29,362 nt of DNA from Ephemerocybe angulata. Taxonomy: Eukaryota > Basidiomycota > Agaricomycetes > Agaricales > Psathyrellaceae. The stretch covers positions 1 to 29,362 of the forward strand of contig JAACJK010000242.1 of the NCBI GenBank assembly GCA_013368325.1. The letters run 5' to 3'. Below the pieces are notes generated by a model. It made no database searches, was not told the DNA's origin, and worked only from the letters and a program-made list of their open reading frames with translations. A program made the translations under genes and the position numbers. Positions 19,801 to 28,634 of this stretch are shown one piece after another (the first letter of the stretch is position 1; each line of letters begins with the position of its first letter).

Positions 19801-19925
19801 AGACCATCGTATCTCGCCATGTCCACTGCGCAGAGAAAGTGAATAACTTACTGACCGCCTTCGGACCGAGCTGCTCCTCCCGCACCAAGTGTGTGAGGCA
19901 TCTTTTTTGGACTCGGCCCATTGCT
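19801..19925 (+). pseudogene. Diverged partial duplicate of exon 2 of the 19.2-kb gene
   Basis: AGACCATCGTATCTCGCCAT here matches AGACAATCGCATCTCACCAC at 19470. The translated reading keeps S-R-H-V-H, V-N-N-L-L-T-A-F and C-S-S, like S-H-H-V-H, L-N-N-S-L-R-A-F and C-S-S in the upstream copy. No matching exon 1 copy is seen, and the frame leads into unrelated sequence. Offset from the original is about 331 bp. Confidence 0.5.
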
Positions 19926-21576
19926 CGAGACAGGTCGAGCACTGCTCTTCCAGATCACGGAATCAGACGTGCGTGCGGCCTCTGTCAGTTGCTTGATGGT
20001 TTGTGTGGGCGCTCGGAATGTGTATTTATATTTAAAGTATACCCCATATTTAATATATTCCCTTTCATTTGAGTTGTCGGCGAGTCATGGCAAAGTATGT
20101 GCGCATTGAACTCTGTGGGGCAGTCTCGAGGAAAATTGGACTTGTGAGTTCGAGGCAAACTCAGCTGTGGTACATATCGTACGAGCTTATATATATGCGG
20201 CAGAATGTACAATAGCACGAAGAGTTGAGTCCATGCGTGACTCACGAAAAATCAGATATTGCGCCAAGGCTCGACCCCGGCGAGGTGGGATAATTCGCGC
20301 ACCTATTATCGTAAATTTCTCAGAACGATGTTAGTGGAGTACTCTATGGTCAGTAGTATTACCTAGAAGTTGGGTGGATTGAATCAATTATCCTGATAAT
20401 TCGAAACGCAAATAATGATATCTCGCCCGAGAGCTCAGTCTAAAGCATCTGGGAACTCGAGCCTCCAGCAGTTGTGTCCTTTCATTTCTGTGCATGCACA
20501 CTCGCAGTTTCGGCACGCAATATTCGCAGTTAGATACTCGCGAAGCGATTCTAGAAATCCGGCGTGATAACACTCGCGACGGAATATCACGCGTATATAC
20601 GCTGGGAGCAGGCGTAATGACCCGTACACACCATAGTCACGAAAGTCAGGCTCGGAATAGTCGTCTCGGGCGCCCCATTGAACATCTATTCCAGCTTACC
20701 ATGCTCTGTATGTCGTATACTTCGAGTTCTGAAAAGCGCGACCCATATTTCGACAAAATGCGCGCTCAAGCTGTGCGTGCAAAATCAGAATAGCTCTTTC
20801 AACTCTGAATGATACACGCGAGCTCGCGTAGCCTCCGAAGGGAGTCTCGTAAAGCTCCCTATCTTCTGCAGACACTTGGAAATGGTGACTCCACAGGATA
20901 GGTCAAATAGAATCTACAATGTGCATCGAGAGCTAATGAGTTTAGTGGGCGGCGATGATGACTATTTCTTGAGATCTCGTGGTCCGGGTATTACTGTGTG
21001 TCGCACGATGTAGATATGTAGGATGTTGGCCTGATAATCTGATATACATCGTATGAAATGAATAGACTTGGTTTTGTTGACTTTGTATGACCCTGGTGGA
21101 GTTGGTCAATTTGAGTATTTGTATCTTCTGGGCATGTTTCGTGAGCTGTGGCTACGCGAATGGCTGTACTACACATTTGATGGGTTTGGCTTGCTGTACC
21201 GCGAGTTATTTGACTTTGCTCACATGTGTTCGCGATTCAGTGAATTCACAGTCAGTCGGTAGGGCAAAAATTTCAATCAAATTTAATTTTAATGGTACTC
21301 ACATAGACATCCATATTACAGACTAGCGGAGGACTAGTCATATAACTGGAAACGAGACGGGACATCACACTATCACCATTGAATAATGTATTAACTTTGA
21401 TATTCTATACATGAACTGTCGATATAAACCACCGACCCTTCGCCGTACTTCAAGGGACGATGCACTCGCCCTTCCACACATCAGAGAAGACGGACGACGC
21501 AACAACGTGCGGCGATCGCGAGCGCAATATACGCCAGAGGGAGGAGAGAGGTGGGTACAAGCGAGAGAGAGACGCA
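19926..21576. other. No gene I can support
   Basis: A forward frame 20494-20793 starts with ATG but has no domain. The minus strand at 20629-20435 reads C-Y-H-A-G-F-L and later C-R-N-C, faintly like the second half of a RING-H2 finger but lacking a ligand. Bases 20539-20567 (minus) resemble the GCCGGATTTCTA...TCG module. AT-rich tracts with TATA-like words occur at 20030-20060 and 20190. Confidence 0.35.
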
Positions 21577-21755
21577 CCGGCGAAGGGGAAGCGAGATGAT
21601 AGAAATTCGTCCGGCAAGCGACCTTGAGGAATGAGCTGGTGAGTCGTCAAGGGGAAGTTTGGTTGAAGGATGTACTGGGGGTGGAGAGGGGTGCTTGGTG
21701 TATCCACAACGTGCCGAGACGATAGAAATTTATCCCGCGACCGGCACTGTATTCA
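21577..21755 (-). repeat. Exon-like module pair, cluster 2, inverted copy of 17285-17450
   Basis: On the minus strand the order is the same as at 17.3 kb: AGTGCCGGTCGCGGGAT, a first core reading G-R-G-I-N-F-Y-R-L-G-T (21747-21711), about 60 nt of CT-rich sequence with GTACAT in place of GTACGT, then GACGACTCACC, CCTCAAGGTCGC and a second core reading C-R-T-N-F-Y-H-L-A (21623-21592). Sequence drifts but the readings are kept. Confidence 0.6.
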
Positions 21756-21890
21756 AGCACAGTGATAAGTATCGAAAGGCTCAATTAACATAATTTGAAT
21801 ATATTAAAAACGCACAGATATATGATCTGCACGCCAAGATATCCCGTCGAAGAACTAACAGGGGACATACCATAATGGTACAAAGTCCAA

Positions 21891-22294
21891 ATGTCGGGAC
21901 ACATCTCCTTGAACGCCCACTCGCTACTCCTGCGCTTTACCCCGAGCAATGTCCCAAGCTCACGCCCGCGCCCTGTCTACCCGGAACATCTCTGCATGCG
22001 AGATGACATCCCCGGGGACTTAAACCGGTATGTCTCACACCTGTTTTCACGCCTCCACATCCATGCGAATATGCTAACCTGGAGCATAGGAAATCGGTGG
22101 ATTTGCCATAACCGACCCCATGGATCCCCGTCTCACAAGTCGAAATGGACCGTGTATCCTCACCACCTCGAACTCATTCAAATCAGCGATGGAGGTCTCG
22201 TGCACGTACGTACCTCGCTAACGGACTCAGGCTGACTCACGCGCAGTTATCCAAGTACCCTACGCTAGACTACGAAGTAATTAACGAATCGTGA
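21891..22294 (+). CDS. Small hypothetical protein, two or three exons
   Basis: An ATG at 21891 opens a frame to 22205, where a GTACGT donor starts a 41-nt intron (22206-22246, branch-like CTGAC, acceptor GCGCAG). It continues in phase as L-S-K-Y-P-T-L-D-Y-E-V-I-N-E-S to a TGA at 22292-22294. A further intron candidate (22028, GTATGT, GCTAAC branch) is in frame if it ends at 22084 but breaks the frame at the stronger CATAG acceptor at 22089. The product is about 101-120 residues, rich in His/Pro/Ser, with W-I-C-H-N and W-T-V-Y-P-H-H. Domain and function are not recognised. Confidence 0.4.
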
Positions 22295-22324
22295 TGTATC
22301 AATTCATCTCCTCTCATCTCACGT

Positions 22325-22525
22325 ATGGCGCCCTCGACGACACCTCAATACGTCGAATTAGATACGTTGTCTCAAAGCAATGACGACGAAATGGAGCGCA
22401 TAAACTACGTGGGGGTGGACCACACCGGGTGTGTGGTTGACTTCTGGTGGGGCTATGCACCAGCGACTGAACGTCACTCGGCCGGCGGAATTCTATCCCT
22501 CGACGAGGCTATCCTGCGCGTGTAA
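22325..22525 (+). CDS. Small hypothetical protein, 66 residues
   Basis: The ATG (CGTATGGCG, 22325) to the TAA at 22523 encodes an acidic peptide with N-D-D-E-M-E-R, G-V-D-H-T-G, V-V-D-F-W-W-G-Y and a final S-L-D-E-A-I-L-R-V. Amino-acid use looks natural rather than low-complexity. There is no signal peptide or known domain. It lies 30 bp after the previous gene model's stop with no AG acceptor between, so it is not simply that gene's next exon. Confidence 0.35.
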   Translation: MAPSTTPQYVELDTLSQSNDDEMERINYVGVDHTGCVVDFWWGYAPATERHSAGGILSLDEAILRV

Positions 22526-22855
22526 ACATCAATACCAGTACATAATAATGTACTTAGTATTTACATAACGACGATGTTGGGATTGCGATCCAAGCACTCA
22601 TTGACCGCAATTAAAGTCGAATCCGAGTAGGAGAGACTGGAGACAGCTGCGTGTTGACTGCGTAGGCTCATCGACGGAGGGTGTAAGGTTGATGGCAGCG
22701 GGTGTGTCGCCATCGTTTAAGAATCTATTTACACGTTAAGAATAGTTGTTGATTTCTCCTTCACCTGTTCATCACACCTTGCCATCTCCGACTCATTTCC
22801 GAGATACCCAGTTGCGAGGACAACATAGTCTGCCCTCCGATGAGATATCGTTCCC
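22526..22855. other. No gene; upstream of promoter cassette 4
   Basis: AT-rich after 22526, and nothing gene-like up to the conserved CGCTAAGTCCGTTC at 22856. Confidence 0.45.
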
Positions 22856-23060
22856 CGCTAAGTCCGTTCACCGGATTCAACATCCCGCACCGAATGTGAC
22901 TGATGGCGGGCACATCATGTCACTCTCTCACCCGGTTATATGTCACAACCTGCTCTTTCCTTTCCCCCAATACTGTTTCCCTCCATCCTTCCTTTCCCGT
23001 CCATTTTCTATTGTGTGTCGTCGCTGTCGTCGCTGTTGCCATCGACGGCGGTGACGACGG
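22856..23060 (+). promoter_or_regulatory. Promoter-like cassette 4, related to cassette 1
   Basis: CGCTAAGTCCGTTC (22856), a dyad GTGACTGATG (22896-22905) / CATCATGTCAC (22913-22923) with one extra base in the right arm, TTATAT (22936-22941), then a long CT tract and a GTCGTCGCTGTCGTCG exon-like stretch. Order and spacing match 9109-9310. Confidence 0.5.
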
Positions 23061-24150
23061 CCTTCCTGGTGTCTTTTTCTCTGTATCACTCACCTCACTC
23101 ATCTTCGTCTCGTCGTTGCTGTAGCGCAGCGCGCTCGCCGCTGTGCGTACGTCCCTTGAGCACCTTCCATGCCATGCCGGAAACTGACCTCCACATAGTT
23201 ATACCTGCCTTAGCGACTGGTGACATCGCACCCAGATACGCACCCCGTTGAGCTCAACATATCCCCGCTCTGTGCTCATGCCTCTGTCGCTCCTCACCCC
23301 TCACCCATTACAGACACATCGGTACGCTCAGCATTATACATTGACCTCCCCTACCACGACGAGCTCACGCATACTTCCTTTTTCCGGAATGCCAGCGCAC
23401 GACGATGGATGGCGGCAATATTCGGTACGTTGACGCGGTACTCCTTCTCCCCTCTGCCCCGAGTTCACCCCACGCCAGCACGCACTCTTACAATTACCCG
23501 AGCACGTCGTCTGAGCTAAACGTTATCCTTACAGCTTCCTACATCATATCGTCCCACTTATTCTTGGTACTTATTACTCACCAGGTACCGTCGTTGCACT
23601 CGCGTCCCCACGTCGGATATCAGTAAGTTCACCAGGCTCATTCACACAAATTTGCTTGCTCATGCTTGCTCTTTACTCAGGCTGTGATGCCTGCGGGCCG
23701 TGGCTGAGGTACATCCCCCTCGTCATATTTCTTGGCTCGGCGCTACGCGTGCGTTTTGAGGGTGTCGTCTGACCCGTCTCGATGGAGAAGGTGTCTGTGC
23801 ATGCCTATCTGATTATTTGCTGTGTGAGGATCATTGTTCTGACTCGCACTCAGAAGCGCATGAGCTGGGTGTACGGTGCCGAACATGACGGGTGAGTTTA
23901 TTTCATTGTTTTGGATTGATTTTGTTGTTGACCATCAAGAGTGAATAGCTGGCTATAGCATGTGCGCGATCGTGCAAATGTACGTTTGTATTCTTGATTT
24001 ATGATATAGAGCTCTGATGTGTTACAGCTATGTATAGACTGTCCTCGGTACGAGCATAATTGAATGTGTTTTGCCGGGCTGTCGTTTGTCCAAATCCTCC
24101 CTGTTAGGCCTCTGCGAGCTCTTGGTTATTGCTTACATTTAGTGTATGTG
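23061..24150 (+). other. Intron-rich, possibly non-coding transcript region
   Basis: Well-formed intron candidates include 23146-23198 (GTACGT...CTGAC...ACATAG, 53 nt) and 23892-23948 (GTGAGT...GAATAG, 57 nt). Other GTACGC/GTACGT donors are at about 23322 and 23425, and acceptors TTACAG near 23311 and 23534. Exon-like pieces between them are short and no long joined frame shows a domain. The arrangement downstream of cassette 4 parallels that downstream of cassettes 1-3. Confidence 0.35.
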
Positions 24151-25185
24151 TCCTAGCCGGATTCCACCATTGCGTGGATAGTGTGCGAGGGAGAGATATC
24201 AGCAAGGGTGGGTAGAGTAGTGCGTGAGAGGTGTGTACATAGGTGAGATTTCGAGATGGACATGCGAGAACAGAGTGCGCTCACTGTATCGGGGTGAGGC
24301 GTTGCTTCGCGTTGGCTCTGCGCCGAGCCCCGAAGGGGTGGTGCTGCGCGTACGAGGAGCGGGCTTCGATACATGATCGGCGATGCAGTGCAGACCCATT
24401 CTAATATATCATCACGCACTACGGCCCACGATATAATTTTGTATCACTGGACTTGCAGCATACTTATCGCCATCCCGATTGAGCACGAAGCGCGTCTGGC
24501 CAGAATGGGATGTATGGCTAAGTTTATCGAGGAAGCGGTATCATGGGGTGTATCTGGGAATAACTCAGCTAGAGTGGTAGCGAGAAGGGCGTACCCATTG
24601 GGGTAAGTCGTTGCCCAGCGTTGAGCCTCGGACTAGCGCTGGTCTTGGCTCGTGCGAAGCGTGGGGCTGAACGTATGAACATGCAATGCAGCAGAATGAT
24701 GATGTGCTACAGTACCGCGAACTACAGTGTTTGAACACGCAATGCAGCAGAATGACAATGTGCTACAGTACTGTGAACTACAATGTTCGTAATACGCTAT
24801 CTCGAAGCTGCGCGAGGCCTCTGACCGAAATGGGATGTCGGTTCCCATGTCCATTTGAGATGCGGGCGGGCTCGGGATCGGCGATGGCTTGCTCCTGACC
24901 ACGACGTCGCTCAGCAGCGTGTGCGTCATCGCATCGCGTGACGCGGCATGGTATCCCTTGCTCCTCCCTGCTCTCATGGCGCCCTCGCAGCCGCATACAT
25001 CACAGCCTCGGTGATGATGCCCAACGGCGTCAACACATCTTTGCTGCATTCCGCAACAATGAACATCCGTTCGAGCCATCCCACAGAATCTGCCTTGGTT
25101 TGTGAAGGGTCTTGGAGTATCAACCGTCGGAGAGGTATAGTTCACAATAGTTTGAACCCTGGAAGTTGGACCGTACTCACCGTCG
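24151..25185. other. No recognisable gene
   Basis: A forward frame 24373-24606 begins with ATG but has no recognisable domain. A long minus-strand frame (about 25145-24633) is Cys/His-rich partly because it reads through the tandem repeat at 24676. I cannot identify a first exon for the MPDU1 homologue here. Confidence 0.35.
24676..24787. repeat. Two tandem copies of a 56-bp unit
   Basis: Units 24676-24731 and 24732-24787 begin TGAACATGCAATGCAGCAGA and TGAACACGCAATGCAGCAGA and end ACTACAGTGTT and ACTACAATGTT. About seven of 56 positions differ. Confidence 0.85.
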
Positions 25186-26035
25186 CTCTACAAATGCTAC
25201 ACCAGCCTGGATGAAAACTTGAACGTTAGCGACATTCCTTGTCTGAAATATGCGCTATCGAAGGCTTTGGGAGTCGGAATTGTGGTCGATCCTCCTCAGT
25301 GCGTCCCAGCCATTTTCCATCTCTATTATTCTTACGAATTTATCCCAGTCATCAACGCGCGAGGGCCCTCTCTACCGTCATACGTGCTTGAAACGCTGTC
25401 ATACGCTATCACACTCGCATATAGCGTCTGGAACGCCTTCCCGTTCAGCACCTACGGCGAGAACCTCTTCCTCGCGCTCCAAATCACCATCATCACCTTC
25501 CTAATCATCCTCTACTCGCCCATCCCCAACAAACTCAAGTCCTCGCGGCTCCTCATGACACCGTCGCCGCCGTGTGCACCACCTACGCCCTCAGCGTCAT
25601 ATCAAAGGACACCCTCGCACTCCCGCTCGCGACGCTTCCGCTGAGCCTCATCTCCAAGTTCCCGCAGATCCGCCAGAACGCACATGCACAGTCGACGGGG
25701 CAGCTCTCCGCCTTCGCCGTCGTCCCCCAGGTCCTGGGCTGCCTCGCCCGCGTCTTCACCGCACAGGAGGTCGGCGACCCGCTCGTCCAGTCCAGCCTCC
25801 TCCTCGCCCTCATCCTCAACACTGTCCTCGCTGCTCAGATGTACATGTACTGGGGGAAGCACGAGGAGAGGAAGGTCTTAGGACGGTTGGGGAGGGGCTC
25901 CGTCCGATCTCGGATTCCATCGGAAAAGAGAGAGCACTTGGAGGATTGTATGAGCCGATTGCGAGTGGTGTTAGGACCCCACCTGCGAGGACGGGTACTC
26001 CGACAGGCAGGAAGTGGAGTCGGAAGGTCGATTAG
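25186..26035 (+). pseudogene. MPDU1-type PQ-loop membrane protein (dolichol-sugar utilisation), frameshifted
   Basis: Family members are small ER membrane proteins needed to use dolichol-linked mannose and glucose in N-glycosylation. Visible features, in order: K-C-Y-T-S-L and C-L-K-Y-A-L-S-K-A-L-G-V-G-I-V-V (25192-25287); L-P-S-Y-V-L-E-T-L-S-Y-A-I and N-A-F-P-F-S-T-Y-G-E-N-L-F-L (25369-25470); then, one frame over, the second PQ loop F-P-Q-I-R-Q-N-A and T-G-Q-L-S (25657-25710), A-R-V-F-T, G-D-P-L-V and A-A-Q-M-Y-M-Y-W (to about 25855); and, in a third frame, the tail G-R-K-W-S-R-K-V-D before a TAG at 26033. The first PQ loop is damaged around 25288-25350; a 50-nt intron (GTGCGT...TCCCAG, 25299-25348) may be involved but does not restore the frame. 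Frameshifts fall at 25541-25560 and 25875-25960. No clear start ATG. Confidence 0.8.
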
Positions 26036-27672
26036 GTGTGTTTAAGTACGACTCTATAATTCATTTCTTTGCATCGAGTCAAGGGTTCCTCGTGTGCTCG
26101 AAGGGGGGTGTGGCGCTACACGGTGGTGCTTTGCGGTGAGAGGTAACTATCACTGCTTTGAAATCCCTTCTTGTGCTTCCCCGTTTTGCGCTCACAAAGC
26201 GTCCTTTCAAGGCCTTTTAATTAGGTGCTTCATTCTCCGCCCCCCTTCATTATTGACCCGGCGCGCAGAGGGACCGTATGTCCCCGACGCGGGGCCATGG
26301 GGACTACTACTAACTATTACATGCAGGTATGGCTACGGCTACGCGAAGGGAGGTTCACAGCGATGCGGTCGATGGGACGACGAGGGTGTCGATTCGGTCG
26401 TGGGTCTACGAGCGGCGTGTGCAAGACTGACGCGGTGGTGGGGCGCGCAGAGGCTAGTAGGTGGCAGGGCGATGGCTCAGGTGGCGGCGCACGGCGAGCG
26501 GGCGGGTGTTGACCCAGTCATTCTTAAACGAAGGACGGACGCAGGCGGTGCCGGCAGGGCGATAGGTGTGACGGTGTGGATAGCGCGAGGGCGGGGTCGA
26601 TCCAGGTGTGTGTCATGGTGGTGGGCGTCGAGAGAGATGGTCATGAACGGCGGACATCGTCAGAGGTGCGCCACTGCTTCAGACTATAGATCATCAGCGG
26701 TGTGTGTCGTATAGCTGTAGACCCGCAGTGGCATGAGGAGAGAAGCATGACTGCGAACTTGATCAGGTCTCGGGCTGCGAGTCATGTAAATGGGACATCG
26801 GAGGGTGGATGCACATCCGACGCTGGAGTCGCGGCTGGACCTGCTGTGACCGGCGGACAGGGTGGTTCATTGGTGTCTGGTATTAGACGCTGTGGTGATA
26901 TAATGTCAGTCTCAATTCCTAGGGTCGGTGAATGTGGACTTACAACATTTGACGCCGAGCTCACGGGCGTGGGAAGCTCTCGTTACAGCCCGATGTAACC
27001 TCTGCAACCTGAGTCTGAGAATAAATGTCATAACATCGGGCGATGGTCAGGGATACGAGGGTGGCAGCGGGCATCGACGATGGGTGGACGGATGGGCAGG
27101 GACGTGACGGCGGGTCAACATGATTACGAGTGGTGGTGGAACGGGTGAGTCCTCCCCAGCCCAGCGTTAACACTATTTGGTCATGCTCTTTCTTGTACTG
27201 CGATGCTATACCACACCGGACTGCTGAATACATGTATTTCATATGCCTCCTCATCGTTCTAATGCGACTCCAGAAGATGGAGGAAGACGCACGCCCGATG
27301 GGAGACTTAGAGCAGGACATCGCCTGCGCCGTTCGCATCCCGATGTCGACGAGGCAATTCCGTACACTCTCTTTCCATTCTTTCCCACAACCCAGTTCTT
27401 CGGCGGTTCTTCTTTATTCAAGGTGAGCCTATCGTTCCCAACGTACTCTGGGTTGGGGCTTAACTCCTAGGATGTTCTTCCATCGCAATAACCCTGTAGC
27501 CTCCTCGGCACTTTGCAACCTCAGAAGCTATATGGTAAGCTATATACCTTCATTGGCTTGATTGACTCAATCACCTCGACACAGCTCTGAAAGCTCTAGA
27601 TGTATTAGTGCAAACCACCGCCCACAGTACCCGACTCGTCTTTCGTCATCTCGCCAGCCTCCAGGCTCCGCT
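26036..27672. other. No recognisable gene; short match to the SET gene's third exon
   Basis: Bases 26248-26274 (CATTAT..CCCGGCGCGCAGAGGGAC) resemble 15949-15976 in the SET gene. Further on, ACTACTACTAACTATTACAT recalls its ACGACTACTACGACAAGTAC. G-rich sequence 26320-26700 gives long frames of poor quality. A short Pro/Phe-rich exon-like piece lies at about 27330-27420 (F-P-F-F-P-T-T-Q-F-F-G-G), with a GTGAGC donor at 27422 and a CTCCTAG acceptor near 27470. Confidence 0.35.
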
Positions 27673-28634
27673 CGTGGGATTCATTTCTATCATGTCGGGG
27701 CAATATAGACGATTGGTACGTGACAGACTTACTACGCTTCGTTGACTGACCCGCTGCTCTCTAGACATCGTCGAAAGTCTCGGAGCTGGGCTCCAGTATG
27801 TGGCGGTCAGAACCGTGACGGGTGATACTCGAGTTTCCTGGGGGAATGTTCGGTGCGTCGCCCTGACCTTATTTCGCACAGGCAAGCTGACCTTGACCAC
27901 CTCGATCGGCGGATGAATTTCTGTCGTGACTTCGCCATGCCAGCATTCCTCGGACCATTCCCCAGGTTACGGCGGCCCCAACGCTGCGGCTTTCCAGATC
28001 AATTGAAGTCGCTGCCGGATTCATTTCTTTTGTGATTTTGTCACCGGTGACCCCGGTACGTACACACCTTCGACTCGCACATCATCCCCACATTTAATCA
28101 TATTCGTAGCCCAACGTTAGACAGTCATAGTTCCTTGGCGCAATACAGTACATTGTGCTGATGATTTGTTCTCCATCTTGACGAGGCCCAGCAGGGGAAA
28201 GGCACGACGGGAGCTCGGGGAAATTGCGCGGCTCCATCCAGCTTCATGTATGACATAGTCATTACCTCGACCGCGGGATGAATTTATATCGTGACTTCGT
28301 CATCCGTGTTTTCAGGTACGTATCTCGATTTTCTGTCACACTATGCCCTCTCGATCCAATTCATATTTCCGCCCTACTGCAGTCCACATCGTCGCCCACC
28401 TTGCCCAGAATATAGTGGCGCGTTCCCGACTTCTAGACCATTTCGGTCGCCGGATCCATCTGTGTCGTGACTTGACGTCGCCAGGTCGAATCTTGAATAG
28501 ACCGAATACCTGAATGCCACGGTTCTCGACGCGCGCCACCTTTGAAGTAAAGTCCCATTCTTGGCCTCACGACATCGACACTCATGCAACCCTTTCCCTC
28601 AATTTCCGAGGCATGGATCTATGTCAGTCGGCAG
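27673..28634 (+). repeat. Exon-like module array, cluster 3 (six copies)
   Basis: Copies at about 27673, 27905, 28012, 28268, 28445 and 28609 share GCCGGATGAATTTCTATCGTGACTTCG with changes. In the matching frame they read R-G-I-H-F-Y-H, L-D-R-R-M-N-F-C-R-D-F-A, P-D-S-F-L-L (frame lost), L-D-R-G-M-N-L-Y-R-D-F-V, F-G-R-R-I-H-L-C-R-D-L and a weak last copy. Convincing introns start soon after several of them: 27716-27764, 28056-28109, 28316-28382 and 28635-28679 (49, 54, 67, 45 nt). This looks like an exon duplicated several times with its downstream intron, now partly decayed. Confidence 0.55.

Noticed and set aside
20435..20629. Possible RING-H2 half on the minus strand
   Set aside because: Only C-x-H and a final C-x2-C fit; the central Cys is Phe and no first half is present. 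It also overlaps a weak copy of the dispersed module.
24633..25145. Minus-strand Cys/His-rich 170-codon frame
   Set aside because: The Cys and His content comes largely from the 56-bp tandem unit and simple sequence; no spaced zinc-ligand pattern.
26094..26714. Forward 206-codon frame
   Set aside because: G-rich sequence with Gly/Arg/Ala-rich translation and no domain; only a short stretch matches the SET gene region.
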